The position numbers and the translations under genes are program-made. DNA of 64,000 bases from Reticulitermes speratus (Eukaryota; Arthropoda; Insecta; Blattodea; Rhinotermitidae), in NCBI GenBank assembly GCA_021186555.1, contig JAJKFL010000003.1, positions 34,708,908-34,772,907 of the forward strand, given 5' to 3'. Positions 10,860-24,477 of the stretch are shown piece by piece; the stretch's first letter is position 1; each line of letters opens with the position of its first letter. Under the pieces are notes generated by a model. The model was given only the letters and a program-made list of their open reading frames with translations. It searched no databases and was not told the DNA's origin.

Positions 10860-12215
10860 TTTCGTATCGAATCCGGAATTTATCAGGCAGTGTAGTATCT
10901 CGGCTGTCTGATGGACGAACATGGAATCGGTGTGTGTTTCCCAGTGTTTACATTGCTTCTGTTGTCTACAAAGTCCAAACCAGGTATAGGCCACACACGC
11001 AGCTTCCTGTCCAAGATTGAACTTGTCCGAGTACCTGCCCCGGATATAAAGCGGTCGGGGTGTGAAGATAGTCACTCAACTTCATCTAGAAAATACGCTA
11101 AGAATGCGTGGATGTAGGCTTCACCTCTTCCATATGTACATGTATTCTTGACTTAGATATGAACTATATGAACAGGGACAGTTTTACTCTACAGGATTTG
11201 ACCGAACCGTTCATTAGATTACCTCTGGACTTTTGTAGGCATATCAGTCCGTGTAAGGCAGGACACTAAGTATGAATAAATTATTAGAAATTTTTTTATA
11301 AAGAAAGAACCCTTTTGTGGTGTCATTTCTGTGCTCCCTGTCCCCATGTCGCAATATTAGCACCTAAACAACTTCAACGCGAATAATTTTTAATTCAGCA
11401 TTCGAAACTTTGCGAAAATCCGGACATTTTCTTGTTTTACACACATTTAGTCTATCCATAATCAGGTCATGTACAAAAGACCGTAAATATAACTTTGGCA
11501 TATACTCTGTAAAGTGTTTGACAGATGTTTTTGAAACTTAGTATAGGAGACTGTCACTGGAAGTTATTACAGGTTTCCAGTTCTCAATTACGTTGGCCCA
11601 TAAATACCGCCTACTTAACAGAAGGCTATAAATTATTGAGTTTTCCATCCTGTAGGCTTTGCGCATAAATTGTTGCGTGGATTTTATTGACGTTTGTTAT
11701 ATGAAACTTTCACTCAGATTTGTTGACCAGTTCCTATTTCGAAGCACATGTATCCGCAAAAAAGCCTGGCGTGCATAATTATCTGGACTGACTTTTCTAC
11801 GTACGAGTCTGCCCCAGAAACCATACCAAAAGTGTTGCTGAAATTAGACGTATAAGACTTTCAAAAGGTATGGTCAATGTGATTTTTAGCCGCGATTATT
11901 AAAAATAAAGCCTCCGGTACTTAAGGCTACGTATGTACTTATGCTTGTATCTCATAAACTGTTTACAGATACTGTTGAATGTGGGAGGATTCCAGCGATT
12001 TTAAATGTTTTTCTTCCATTAAAAAACCTACTTTATATATTTTCTATGACCATGAACGGATTTTTCCATGGATGCCATAAGACACTTCAGAGACGATGTT
12101 GAAATTCTTATGGAAGGTCCGAATATTTCGTATGGTCGCAATGTTTTTATTACATTAACAACAGATTAACTTTCTTCCCAACCGAATTTATCACCAGACC
12201 TCGTGTTACGAGGGG
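10860..12215. other. No gene seen; possible TATA element
   Basis: TATAAA at 11045-11050 sits in a GC-rich setting, with GTCACTC about 28 bases downstream, a poor match to an insect initiator. No exon follows. The rest is AT-rich and unrecognised. Confidence 0.35.
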
Positions 12216-12229
12216 TGGGGGAGGTAGCG

Positions 12230-12510
12230 TGGTCCTTGTAGCGACTGGGTTATGGGCTGGGCAACCCAGAATTCGTATTTCGATTTCCGGCTGGGACAAG
12301 TAAATTATCTCATCTCCAAAACATCAAGACCGACATTGGAGCCCGTTCAGTCTATTTATTGGGAACAGGGGACGCTTTCCCCTTGAGTAATGCAGCCGGG
12401 ACGTGAAACTAGCTATTCACCGCCATCCAGTGCCGATGCTAAGAATGAGTGGAACTATATTTCCACTTTCCCATGTATCTTTTTGATCTGCACGGAGACG
12501 ACTTTACCTT
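12230..12510 (+). repeat. SINE family B copy
   Basis: The plus strand reads GTAGCGACTGGGTTATGGGCTGGGC, a tRNA-like A-box arm, then a degraded B box (CGTATTTCGATTTCCGG), then the family body ending GAATGAGTGGAACTATA and the tail GACTTTACCTT. The order matches the minus-strand copies at 16652 and 55825 when inverted. Confidence 0.65.
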
Positions 12511-13048
12511 CACATTGCATCACGACCTAATATATGCAAGAAAGTTTTGACGTGTACAGACCCCGAATTTAACTAATAAGTTCTTTAAAAGAGAGTAGGT
12601 CTGTTTTTAGGAGGCAGATCACATCTATCGCAAAATATCTTGACACAAGATGCGAGTCTGCTCAATTTCAAAGTTGCGCTGTGTTAGTATTGGTTTGGCG
12701 GGCAACTAAGGTCGAGGAGGAGAGGATCACTGCGGTCCGATTCACACAAGGAGTTGAAGTGAAGGAGAGTTATGGAGGCACTGTGACAGTGATAAACGGC
12801 AGGGGCGCAGGTTTCCATACACTTCAACAACACTTCGCCTTTTTACGAGTATTAGCTATTACTTTTATTTTATTGTATTTTTTTAATTCTCTGTACTGTA
12901 AACTCTCGTCCTACATTTTTAATAATATTTTTGAAACGGCTAGAAAATGAAATTTCAATTATTTTTTTAATCGCAAGTTTTTACGCTTTCATGGCCGTGA
13001 CTATAAAGAATGTTTTCTGGGACGGTAGTATATGTCGTCTCGTAAATA

Positions 13049-13098
13049 CGTACCGACGTTTTAGAAGAACCTGCTGCCTTTGTTATCAGGGTAGATGA
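13049..13098 (-). repeat. Penelope/hammerhead-like motif, degenerate
   Basis: The inverse complement reads CTGATAACAAAGGCAGC ... AAAACGTCGGTACGT, the same layout as the site at 42862-42905. The usual GAAA has become AAAA, so a hammerhead fold would be inactive. Likely a relic of a Penelope-like terminal repeat. Confidence 0.35.
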
Positions 13099-13329
13099 AT
13101 TCAGAACAGCCTCCAAATGAAACAGGCTCCAGCACTTGATGATTTGTGCTGCCACCTTTGTTACCGATCTTGAATCTATGTCACAAAACCTTAAGGAGTG
13201 CTTTACACATTTTTAAAGCCACACTTCATGATTTGAAATCTCGATATACATATTTTCACTTAAGAGAAGTGATACACTTCACATGCTCCTTAATAATATC
13301 TATTTACATCTTTAGTTTTACTCAAAATT

Positions 13330-13500
13330 GATTAAGGCCATGCAGCAGGATTTCGTTTGGAATGTTAGTAACTGCTGTTTGCTTAAATAATTAATAAATT
13401 CTCCGCACTTCATGGAAACCGAAACGTCCATTACCGCGTTTATAAGATTTCGCCGCGGCCTTTTCTGGTCTTTGTCTTCAGCCGGATGATTTTCACTTCC
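13330..13500 (-). pseudogene. LINE 3'-end relic
   Basis: The minus strand carries AEDKDQ ... INAVMDVSVS, then TTTCCATGAAGTGCGGAGAATTT. This is the decayed C-terminus and 3' UTR of the same LINE type as 56392 (AEDRDRWWALVIAVMKLRVS-stop). The frame is still open but much of the Trp-rich core is altered. Confidence 0.6.
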
Positions 13501-13509
13501 CCTTTCTTT

Positions 13510-15050
13510 ATATAACCTAAGAAATATTGTCTTAGATAACAAATTAAAAAATATTCCACGTCAAGGAATTAAAATTGCTGGCATCCTGGAATTTTCACCC
13601 AATAATCAATATTTTGCACCATTTTTCAATTAAGGCGGCAAATTTATACGAAATAGGATGCATTTTTGAATTTCTTAAATTCTAAAATATAACCCAGAAG
13701 GGCAATATCGATTTTAATATATGACTCGCAAGAAAAAGTCCTTGTGACTTCCCTCAATATGTATAACGTTTGTTGTCTGCTCATATCCATCCTCTGTAGT
13801 GTGTAATAATCCATGTCGATCGAAGTGCTTTGGCTAGGAGCCCGGTATGAAACTTGACCCGTATGCGACCTACTCAGAATTTTCTTTTGTTCTTTTGTTA
13901 TCCCCCGTCAGGCAAATACCAGCCTGCTGCTTTATAGTAGGCCACGACTGTTTACTTATTTTTGAAAATCCAGTCATTCGAGGCTGCAGTTGTGTTTCTT
14001 ACTACTTCCATAAGTGAATCATAAATATTTAAACAAGTAACAAAATAAATTCCACACTTCAGGACCGACGGTTTTTCGTTTCGGATACCAGATGAGAAAT
14101 AATTTCTAATGCTTTGTTGCGTCTTAAATCGACAGTGATGTCTTGTGTTTATAACACTTTATGTTGAACAATTATAATAATTTAATATATAAGTAACACA
14201 CATTACTTCAGCTGCTTTTTATGGCTCTGTGAAATAGCTTACTAGACTAAGTGAATTTCCATCTACGTGTTGAATACGACAGATTTATTGTTCCTTCAAA
14301 ACAAACGATGATAAGTTTTCTGTCGAAGATTATTTATCAGCTCACATTTCATTATAAATATCCGAATTATCTTTTTATCTGTTATAAAGTTGTAGTTTTG
14401 TTTAACAATTATATTAATTACCTCAATCTGTATAGCATCGAAGAGTAGGATGACTAGTTGTGATGAATTTAAAACGTGACATAAGATGCGGTCATGGTCT
14501 AATTTGAGTTTTTTTGCTGGTATTTACCTGAAGAGATTCAGAAAGCCACAAAATTCTTTTATAAGATAGTGGGTTTCCCAGCGGAGTTGGTACCGTCAAC
14601 TTCCTGACTACAAGTCAGAAGGGTTAATACTTCAGGCATCCTGCTTTGTTTTTCTGTTTCGGATTCTGTGTTTCTGTGACGACTTGCTATATTAAATTTT
14701 TCGAAAGAAGCTGTAGAATTGAACTTTATTGAATTAGTCCATGGCCGGTATTGAATTGACCTTCTCCGAATTTTGTAATTTACTGTTCTCGAATTATTCG
14801 CCACTATAAGCCTATATTCTGCGTTACTATTGAATTCGTAAATTCAAGGTCAAAGATATCTAGGCAAAAATACAAGTCTAATAGGCCCTATTCATAATAG
14901 AAATGTGGGCTTAGTCAAGTTCATTAACAAGAGTATTCTCCTGAACTTTTTGTATGGGAATAATAGTATTTCCATTACTGTCGGGCAATTCGAATATTCT
15001 GAGGCAGTGTCAATCGCTGGGTACAGTCCACTGTTCACAGAATAGTAACC
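13510..15050. other. No gene seen
   Basis: AT-rich with short tRNA-like scraps (for example GGAGTTGGTACCGTCAACTT near 14583). The 81-codon minus frame at 14559-14804 is not recognised. Confidence 0.45.
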
Positions 15051-15055
15051 TCAAT

Positions 15056-15074
15056 TATATATATATATATATAT
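15056..15074. repeat. (AT)n microsatellite
   Basis: Alternating AT run of about 19 bases directly beside the SINE A tail. Confidence 0.9.
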
Positions 15075-15332
15075 TTTTTTTTTCTAATGGCTCGACAGCC
15101 CTAGTGGGCCTAGGCCTCCTCATTGTCGAGGCTTCACGAACACACTCAGACACGCCACACTCGGTAGGACTCCCACGGACGATTGATCAGCCCGTCGCAG
15201 AGACCTCTACCTGACAACACACAACACTCACAATAGACAGACATCCATGCCCCCAGTGGGATTCCAACCCACAATACCAGCAAGCGAGCGACCGCAGACC
15301 CACGCCTTAGACGACCTGGCCACTGGGATCGG
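15074..15332 (-). repeat. SINE family A, near full length
   Basis: On the minus strand the element starts with a tRNA-like head (CCGATCCCAGTGGCC, then a B box GTGGGTTGGAATCCC), continues through GTAGAGGTCTCTGCGACGGG and TCCTACCGAGTGTGG, and ends in a run of A (T on the plus strand). It is collinear with the 31415 copy. AATTATAT at 15053-15060 and again at 15334-15341 is a plausible 8-bp target duplication. The B-box change TTCGAA to TTGGAA would weaken Pol III transcription. Confidence 0.8.
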
Positions 15333-15339
15333 CGAATTA

Positions 15340-16640
15340 TATGTTATAGTGACAGGAAAACGGGTACGTGGGTCTGAGTGGTACTGAACTTCCAGTATCG
15401 ATAAAGTTAAATACGACGTGTGTTACAGTCCTGAACTAGTTCCATCCACTCCCGTCGCCACAGTCTGTCTCGTCAAGCTCGGTCTCAATTTTACCCTCTC
15501 ATTCCTTCACATTCTTTAATGTGGGTATTTCCCTAGAGGTTTCTGCAACAAAATTCTACTACAATTCCCCGTTTCCTTATCCCACTCACGTGCCCAGCCC
15601 ATCGTAGCCTCCGAGATTTCACTAACTCAGACATATTAAGAGACTTGTCCAAAACACGAAACTGCTCCTTATGTAATACTCCTGAAATCCTCTCTGGGTT
15701 AATCTCATATCAAAGATACTTAGTTACCTGCATTATTTTCAAATTTTAATTATTACTTTGGTCCCTTGAAGTAATACCCTTTATCCAAATGGACTGGCAA
15801 GAATAGACGATTAACCATTTTTGACGTGGCCGAGTTAACAGTGTACATGTATCACTCTTGCAGGCAGACGGAGAAGTGACTAGTTGTATGTGGCCCATGT
15901 AAGCCTCACGATATCTCGTTCTTTGCCATTGTGCTGTCAGTTGTTTTCCAGGGACAGTCAAGTGTTTCGCCTTGTCCCCAGCAACACGCACTTTGCAATC
16001 TTATCATGTGCGAACGTCTGGAATCACTTCATTTACATACTGTGCGTAACGTTCGATATCGCTTCCTCCGTAGGAGGAAAGTGATGTGTCAGTTATTATT
16101 CCTGGCAGTGTTTGCAATATACGAGTGGCAGGAGAATTACAAAACTCATTTAGTGATTGTGATATGAAATTTAAACCCAGTTTCCTGCTTAAATCAAGTT
16201 GTTACATTAACCTTCCACGTGCAAATACAGATTAAAATTGCTGCTATGAAGTTCGGGGTAAATATTGTTCCTGTGACCATCTTTATAAATTTGCGCGATT
16301 CTAATTAGCTTTGTGAATGGTCATAGTTACTTCTTTCTCTTAATATTTCAGTCTATACTGGGTCACGAAAAGAAGTTCCACAGATGATGAGAACTGCGCC
16401 CTTCCTACTCACTGTTCTCTACTGTATTCCCTTCGAGGCCCTGCTTTCTTATGTCAACCAGTCCAAAGCGCTTGCCGGTAGCGATCACTACCATTATTTG
16501 TGTAAAGAGAATGGCTAGACAAATGGAAGAATGTACGCTGTAGGATTTAACGTAACAGTTGTAGGAAGAGTTGACTTATTTGCACTTTTCTCACACGTAT
16601 TAATCTACTATGGTCTATGTTGTGTTCACGATGAATTGCC
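15340..16640. other. No gene seen; pyrimidine-rich segment
   Basis: 15420-15720 is markedly C/T-rich on the plus strand, with CCTCTCATTCCTTCACATTC and similar tracts, and may be an old LINE or SINE in antisense; it is unrecognised. The remainder is ordinary AT-rich DNA. Confidence 0.4.
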
Positions 16641-16651
16641 TTTTTTGTAAA

Positions 16652-16940
16652 ACGTAAAGGTAAAATTTTCCCTAGAACAGGCCACGAAGGCCCAGAGGAG
16701 GAGTAGAGGTATAGCTCTACTCTTTCTTTAACCCTGGCACTAGATGTAGGTGGGTGGTCAACTCCACGCCCTGGCCGCTTTACCCTCGGAAAAGAGACCC
16801 GGTACCCATTATATAGGAGGCTGGGTGGGCCCCAGGACCGGTCTGGACGGTTGCGAAATATCTCGCCCCCACCGGGATTAGATCCCCGGACCGCCCAGCC
16901 CGTAGCGAGTCGCTATACCGACTACGCTATCCCGGCCCAC
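16652..16940 (-). repeat. SINE family B, full length with target duplication
   Basis: Minus strand: GGGCCGGGATAGCGTAGTCGG is the head and A-box, a B-box-like GGGATCTAATCCC follows near 16875-16890, then GGCGAGATATTTCGCAACC, a GC-rich body, and a tail ending TTTTACCTTTACG. GCCTTTTTTGTA (16638-16649) and GCCTTTTATGTA (16942-16953) are a 12-bp target duplication with one difference, which fixes the ends. tRNA-derived; it would rely on LINE machinery supplied in trans. Confidence 0.85.
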
Positions 16941-16954
16941 CGCCTTTTATGTAC

Positions 16955-17330
16955 CATTTATATTAATTTAATGTAATTTTTATTTAATTAAGCTTACTAA
17001 TTATGGTGTTTTATTTTTCTATCCTGACTTGATGCATGGTAAGGTATTACCGATAAACATGTCTGTTTTGGCAAAAATGTGTTGCTGTGTGAAGCTGTAA
17101 TAAGGTAGATATCAAACAAGGGCCAGTATTTTAACTTCTACTTTTGAAAATTTTATTTATATTGTATATTCTTAAAATTCAAGGTCTAATATCTGAAATT
17201 CAGGACATAATTGTTTACTTTTTACCATCAATTTCCTGAACATTTTCCTGAAAGTAATATTCGTTTAAATAATTAACATGAAGAGATGTGGAATTTAGTA
17301 ATGTGTGTGGTTATGATCGTCAGTGAAGTC
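16955..17330. other. No gene seen
   Basis: AT-rich, unrecognised. Confidence 0.5.
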
Positions 17331-17520
17331 ATGGACTAGGGTAGGCAGTTACGGGTTTGATTTTGTCTACCTCAGGAATAGCCTCTATTGTTTCTTTCTT
17401 AAGTACGGACCGGATGAGTCCTGCCGGAGACTCATTACCCATGCGTAAAGCGGCTCAAGCATGATGTTAATTAACCACCATTCTAGCATAATACCTGAGC
17501 TTTAAGCGGGGAACCTTCAG
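17330..17520 (+). repeat. tRNA-derived SINE relic (probable)
   Basis: TCATGGACTAGGGTAGGCAG resembles an A-box arm, and TTACGGGTTTGATTTTGTC (17347-17365) a decayed B box. The following GATGAGTCCTGCCGGAGACTC block is GC-richer than its surroundings. No second copy was matched. Confidence 0.35.
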
Positions 17521-17966
17521 CGAGAGATTTTCTTTTCATTATGATCTAAAACTACACAGTAAATAATCCCAGTCAGCACAAATACAAATACAGCTCTATA
17601 CATATTCACTTACTGGTAATTAAATTATGTGATTGCTGTTATTTCAATAATATGAAGGAATTTATCACCAACAGATTTCAGAACATCAAGTTTGGTGCGT
17701 GTCCTTAAAAAGGACAGTTGCTGTAACAAAATAATTTTGGTATTGATTGCAGTTATACAGCATTATTTTGACTACAGACAAGAAATGTATTTCATTATTC
17801 ACATTAAATGTGTAAGCATGTAATTCATGTGAATTAAGTTTAAATGTTTATTTCGTAGCGTAAAAAATACAGTGTCTCTCAAAACTCAAACCTTCAATGC
17901 TATTTTGATAAATAACCACTTTTTGTGGCGAAAATTATAGGAAACTCATTACTACAATGTCTGTGT

Positions 17967-17983
17967 GGGGGGGGGGGGGGGGG
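17967..17983. repeat. Poly-G run of 17
   Basis: Uninterrupted G tract on the plus strand; prone to sequencing length error and able to form G-quadruplexes. Confidence 0.9.
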
Positions 17984-17989
17984 CAAAGT

Positions 17990-20725
17990 GCTGAGTTTTT
18001 GTAAGGTTACTGCATATTACATTATAAAAACCAGTTTGATTTGGTTAAGGATTTTTCTTAAAATACAATCTTTATTACAAGAATTCGCACATAAATTCGT
18101 AAGTAATTAATTTCAGCACTGTATGATTAATTTCTTATGAAAGATTCAAAAGGTAAATTGGAAGAATTCGATTTCTTGTCACATCGCAATGCATAGAAAT
18201 GTCGCACTTACCTGTGGACATTTAGCACAGACATGAGATTATTGTTGTTAGAGCTGTGGTTTTGAAAGCAATTTATTCCTATTTTCTCGAAAACAATTTT
18301 TTTTTCTCCGTGACGCATGTCTTCTTACTGGCCCTGAATGTCATAGAAGTGAAAAAATTTTCATTTCTTGAATAAAGGAAAAGCGTAACAACATTTTATA
18401 TTTTTCATTTATTACCTTAAATTGAAATAGCTATATTAGGAGCCAGAATGTGTTTTTATGTAGTAAAGTCACAAATGTTTCATTGCTCAAATTTGTAAGA
18501 CTATTAGATGTGTCATTTGATGAAGATTTTTAAGTAGTGTACTAATCTTGACAAAATATAATTTAAAAATCACAGCCGTATAATTAGGCTTAAAATGCTT
18601 TAATCACTACTGAATAATTGGTGATGTTAGATATGCTAAAAACAATCAAATCTATAGTAACGATTCAGCTTATAAGTTAATTTTCAACAGTCATTGTCTT
18701 AGCTTTCATAATGCGGTACACTGATATGGACATATGTTCATACTCTGTGACGTAATGTTCTTATTCAAAGGGAAGTGAAATACAATTGAACTTCTTTTTA
18801 AATATGTGCTGCCACACAAAATAAACTTCTTATAGCACATGTATAATGAATTCTAACATGAAAAACTTAAGGAGGTATTTCTTACAAAAAGGATGATTTC
18901 GTGTGATAAAGAAAAGGGATACAATTCTTGCTTTCGGGATAATAAAAGCCCCTAATAAAAGTTCAACCTCATCTTTTGATGTTCCTGCTCCTTGACGTTG
19001 GAAACTTTTCCAAGGTTATGACCTGAGTCTTGAGAAAATTTTTTGTGTGTATATGTGGCAATAAATGTGTTGGAGACTTCGGAATGTTTGGTTCCGAATT
19101 GCGAAAGGAAAAGTTCTCCTAAATATTGCACCACTTATACTGAGGCTTTCAAAAGTACAAATATCTTCCTGGTAAGAGGCCACATTCAATACCTAGACTA
19201 GATCTAAACATAATATTAAAGTGGCTTAAAGAAACAGCATGAGTGAATGTGAACGAAGTTTAACTGGCTTATAATATTCATTTGCGGGATCCTGTGAACA
19301 CAGTAGTGAATGATAGGCTTCCAAAGTGAGGAAAATTTTTGATAACTTTGTCAGGGGCTACTGCGCTTCCTGATTTTTTGTGTAGACCTACACGCGAGGG
19401 TCAAGTTGTTATTTCGTATGTGAAGATTAGCGACTATAGTGAATTTGCCTTGTCCGTCCCTTTCCTTCCCTTATATTATTATTAACCATTGAAACACTTA
19501 ATTTAAATAACCTGAGTTATGTTTAGAGATTCAGATCGCACCGCGCAGTAAACACACTTCTTTTCAGTTATAAAAACCTATCTGTTAATGTCTATAGGGA
19601 AACAAACATTGCTCTGATATTACATAACACAAGAATGCTTCCTTTGGGCTGAAGGTAGAATTCCTGAACGTTAAACCTGGTGATACATAGAGTAACAACT
19701 AAGTTTCTGTCGTAGATTAATTAGCTAAGACTTTAGTAATAGGAGTTTTCATAGGTGACATTGGATGTGAATGATCGGTGACACATTTCAAGAACAGAAC
19801 GCCGTCTACCTACAGAACCTTCTTATGTTTTATTTTACATAATGTTCTTCACGATAAAATGAAGGTGGGACGAAGAAGGAGAAATGATAATTTTAAAAAT
19901 GGATCAAGAAGTGATGGAGATTAATGTGATGTGATGTGGGCGTTACACTGATTTCTTTTAAATGTGTTGTATACACTCCTAGTGCTATACGTAGTCTGTC
20001 CTTGTTTGTATTCCTATATCATTTCTATTGTTCAGTTTTTCTACTCACCGCCAATTTAGACTTATGATTTATGTATGGTGATGTTAATATAATATTTTTA
20101 CCATGCATAAATCACCTAAAACTTGTAAGCGTTGAGTGATAAAAGAAATACAAGACAGAGACAGAAGTAACAAGTATTATTATGAATATTTTTAAACGAG
20201 TTGTACAAAGAAAAACATATAAAAAACTTCAGATTTATGCTGCTCTCTTCCTTTCCTCCAAAGTGTTTGGCCTATTGTTGGACGCTCAGTCAGGGGACAA
20301 TAAATAAGCGTGAATAAGAATGGGTGATGACACCCCTAAGTTATGTGTTATATATTAAGATTTTCACTTACAAATCTACTTTACCACACACGCTCGAATT
20401 ATATTTCTGCGTTTGTGCCCTTAACGACTTGGAAATTATTTATTTAAAAATCATTCTGAAACTTCCTGTATTAGACTAACATGACAATCGTAAATGTAAT
20501 GTTTAATTCCAAATATACAAAATCCCAATTTCCAGTTTCCGAAAGAGGCTATAACAGTTTCTTTCCTTAACTTTAGCACGTTAAATAGATAAGTTTATGA
20601 ATTAATTTTCTTACTTGTTATAAACGATCTATATTTGTGCGTAGTTTTCTCTGCATTTTTTCTACGCGAAAATATCTTACATAATTTAAAATATAAGTGT
20701 TTTGTCTTGTGCGTATGTAGTTAAT
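17990..20725. other. Long AT-rich stretch, no gene seen
   Basis: No repeat family, coding frame or RNA gene recognised in this 2.7 kb. Confidence 0.5.
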
Positions 20726-20890
20726 TAGATATATAGGTAGGTAAGGCTGCAGACAGAAAGAAAGATTAGTAGGTAGATGGAGAGGTAAATGGGTGGATAC
20801 GTAGACAGATATGTAGGTAGACAAATGGGTTGGTGAAAGGATAGATAGATAGATAGACAGACAGATAGATAGATAGATAGATAGATGGAT
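20726..20890. repeat. GATA/GACA microsatellite with diverged flank
   Basis: A clean (GATA)n core at about 20838-20886, including GACAGACA units, grades leftward into imperfect TAGGTAGG/TAGATGG tetranucleotides. Confidence 0.85.
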
Positions 20891-20899
20891 GTAGATTAT

Positions 20900-21640
20900 G
20901 TATTATGGATTAGGATTCTTGGTGTAGAAAACATTTTCTTTCTACATAATGGACAAAAGTAATTATCACTTACCAAATAAATTGTTGTTTCACATAGTCA
21001 AACCTTTCGTCTGAATTGTTTGTTGATAAGATAAAATTGACGTTCTTCATCCATTGGACCCTTAAGTGTCTGACTTATTAATAAGTTTGCTGAAATTAAA
21101 TGACGTCTCCGTAGGAAGCAGTGTGAGTGCAAGTAAACGTAATATTTCGACTTACTGTGACAAAATCTTGCAGTGATGAATACGAAGGCCTACCCACGGA
21201 GAAATGTGCACTTATTTTGGCTTTTCATTTGAACTGTGTCATGTTTCGTGCTCTTTCAAATTTTGCATGTCTGGAACTCAGTCACGGAAATATAATTTAT
21301 ATTCTTGTCCTGCCGTGCGGAGTTGCTAGAGTGAGGTGAGTTCAGCGGAGTGTTCCTGTCCGCTATAACGAAACGCAACAGCCAGCCGCTGGATGTTTGA
21401 AATGCCGGACATCTTACATTGACCGCTATATGGTCGTGAGCAAAAGCGAAGGTCAAGAAGAGTCTGTAGACATCTCTGTACAGTCTGCTACATAACAATA
21501 CTAGACGTAGCTTCTCTTGGACCTTCAGAATTACACGTCACGAGTTAGGTATTTCTGATATATAGTTGATTTAACGACACTGTTAGTAGCTCATACTGTA
21601 CGTCACTTATACGATGCCTGGGAAGTATGTTTAACGAATT
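20900..21640. other. No gene seen
   Basis: AT-rich, then a slightly GC-richer part (21300-21480) containing AGCGGAGTGTTCCTGTCCGCT, a 6-bp stem. Unrecognised. Confidence 0.4.
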
Positions 21641-21865
21641 GGTCGTGGCCTAATTTCATGCACTAACTCTTCCTTTACCCGAAGGGATTAAAAAGAACAA
21701 AAGGCCAGGAGGTCTCCGTGCACAGATTTGAGCTCTGCTTTCCCGACTACGGAGGAGTGCTCTGCAGGGTCATGATTCCGTTGTTAAAATCTCTACTCTA
21801 AGAAGAGTAATTTGGACTACCCCGAAGATGGGTGCATCAAGCTCTTCAGAAACTCTGGTAACTAC
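21640..21865. other. Unrecognised GC-richer segment beside a SINE
   Basis: Composition differs from the flanks (for example CAGGAGGTCTCCGTGCACAG and CCCGACTACGGAGGAGTGC) and it abuts SINE B at 21879. Probably another repeat, but no second copy is in the window. Confidence 0.3.
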
Positions 21866-21878
21866 TATTAAGTTCATC

Positions 21879-22122
21879 CTAGAAGAGGCCATGAAGGCCC
21901 AGAGGGGGTGGAGGTATAGCTCTACTCTTTCTTTAACCTCCGCGCTAGAAGGAGTGGGTGGTCAGCGCCACGCCCTGGACGCTTTACCCCCGGGATAGAG
22001 ACCCGGTACCATTGCACAGGAGGCTGGTTCGGCCCCCTGGGCAGGTACAGAAAATCACGCCCCTACCGGAATTCGATCCCCGGACCGTCCAGCCGGTAAC
22101 TACGATACACCGCGTTAATCCC
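21879..22122 (-). repeat. SINE family B copy, tail lost
   Basis: It begins inside the family body at GAAGAGGCCATGAAGGCC, without the ACTTTACC-type tail, and runs to a head reading GGGATTAACGCGGTGTATCG on the minus strand. The B box GGGGATCGAATTCCGG is near 22068-22083. Confidence 0.8.
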
Positions 22123-22129
22123 AAAATTA

Positions 22130-24470
22130 ATCCATCATTGCTGTGGCAGCCTGACCTGTCTCACGAATATACAATGCAGCAATGAATATTCAGACTTTCT
22201 TGACAGAACTTTCATACTTTTACCTCCACGACACCCGTACCCGTTCATGTCTGGTAGTTTAGTAATGTAGTCAACTTAAAGTAAAGCTAATTAATTATCT
22301 AATCATTGACGTCGGCGTAGATATATTCCCTACAAGCATACTTGTTTCAGAGTATTTGCAGAAAATATCACATTATGACTGACATACGTCCATTGCAGTG
22401 TGATATTGTAATCGTTGAAGAATTACCATAATCACGAACTGTGCAAGGTTATTCTTAATTAAAATTTTCCTTTTCAGAGTCACAGGATTTACACACTTCT
22501 ACCATTGGCCGAAGGCTCTGTACTGCCTGTTCTATATGACTGGCTACTTCTTCCCACGCGGATAATTTCCCCCTGAATGTTGAGGTATCAGGTTACTCCG
22601 AAATGTTGATACTTAACTACGAGATTTAAATGATTCACATCGCAGAATATAAAGTCTGCAACATGTAGCCTGTTTATAAAGCTGAGAAAAATCTCCCTAA
22701 ATTTCTTACGTGAAAACCGATCTGACATAAAGGCCGGATATTTAAAACAGTATTTATAAGTTATTTCTTTTGGAGAAATAAAACAAATAAATTCAAATAT
22801 ATTTATTTCTGACTGCTGAGTATGTGATTTCGCTCCCCTGCTCGTAGCCTATTTAAACAAAGTTTTATAGCGGTGCAACGGAGAAATATTACGAGGAGAA
22901 AAACGATTTGTGAATTCCGTACAAGTGCTTTTAATCCTTTATGTTTATCCTAACTATGACACTGTATTTTGTGTCTTCTTTGCTTGTTAGATTAATTTAC
23001 TTTGCTGTTCCCTTTTTATGAGGAGGAAGAAAAATAAGAACAAAAGTAAATTTTGCCGACTGTACTGGAAATAATTGTCGCAATGAACGGTAGGACAGAA
23101 GAAAGGAAGAGGACTTAAGCCTTACACTATATTTGCCCCCTTCCCCCACCAAAAAACGTAGTTTGTCTTTTAATTCTTTTCTTCCCGCGACGGAGTCGCA
23201 TAATAAATGTCCTTTCAGCTGCAGCATGCACAAGAAAGAGAAATGTAGTTAAGATGATAGCGCTAAACAAACACAGGCTAAAAAAAAAGTGCCTGTATAC
23301 ATAACTTCACAATTTTATTGTGTTTACTATTTAGCAAAAGAAGGAGTTAAATAAAACCCATTGGTGCAGCCATATGTAAATCAAGGAAACTTGTATTAAT
23401 ATTTTAAGCTAATGAAACACTAATTGGTCAATATTAACTTCTTGATCGCTGACTTTTATCTAAATTATACAGAAGATGTCCAGCTGAAAGCAGAACCGCC
23501 CGCTGATGAAACCTACAATCCACTTACAGAGATTTCATTAACAATCCGCATTATATAACAGGGATTTAGCGGAGGTGCTGGAAACTCTTGACATCTGGTG
23601 AAAGAATTAATAAAAACTGATTTTCTTTGCTAGAAAAATTTTATCCTTTTTGCGTGTAGATTATTGTTATAAGAGTGTCTGTTGTTCTGAGTATCTTCCT
23701 GCTCGTTTTAATTAGTCACATCGGTAAAATAAGTTAGCAGTTAGATCGTCTTCAGTCCTACACACTCTTTCACAGAACCGGTCAAGAGATTTATGAATAT
23801 CCATCATTGCTCTAGGTGATGTAGAAACTGTATTGAACCTATATGAACCAATGTCAGTCCTCTCGAAAGCAGGTGGTGTAGACTTGCAGTCAGAAAGAAG
23901 GAAGTTTTTAAAGAGTTAATTTTACTTTAATTGTTTGAAATTTGTTCGAGGAGCAAATTAAACTTTTTAATATGTACAACGGCCTTTCATTTCACAATTA
24001 GCTTGTTTTATATATATTGTGGGTAAAAACCAATTAGTTTATTTCCTTAAGGGAAATATTTTACTAAGGAACCACGTGACGTAAATTACAGTTCTGTCCC
24101 TTTTGTTTCGTTGGTTTTTGCGCAATACATTAATTTTCAAATCTAAAAAAGAAGAATTAATGATAAGCATTTATTTTGATATTTTTCTTCCTTTCGTTCT
24201 ATAGCCTGATAATGGCCTTGACCGCCCCATAAGCAGTTCAGTTTTAATATAATCTTTAAATTAATTTTACCCTCATGTTAAAATTTATCTAACAAGTATA
24301 ATCTCAAAAATGACTGTATTGACCTTCTATATAACATATGTGCTTCATCAGATACCTTTTGTTTCCTTTGAACATGATTATAAATTCTACATTATTCTAA
24401 ACGGACAGAAGTGTATCGAATTAATACTTAATTTATTGCAGTTTGACAATAGAAGAGAAAATATGCTAGT
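22130..24470. other. No gene seen
   Basis: AT-rich DNA without recognisable coding or repeat structure. Confidence 0.5.
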
Positions 24471-24477
24471 ATGGGAT

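Noticed and set aside
11045..11077. Core promoter (TATAAA plus initiator)
   Set aside because: Initiator match is poor and no exon or conserved element follows; chance is likely in AT-rich DNA.
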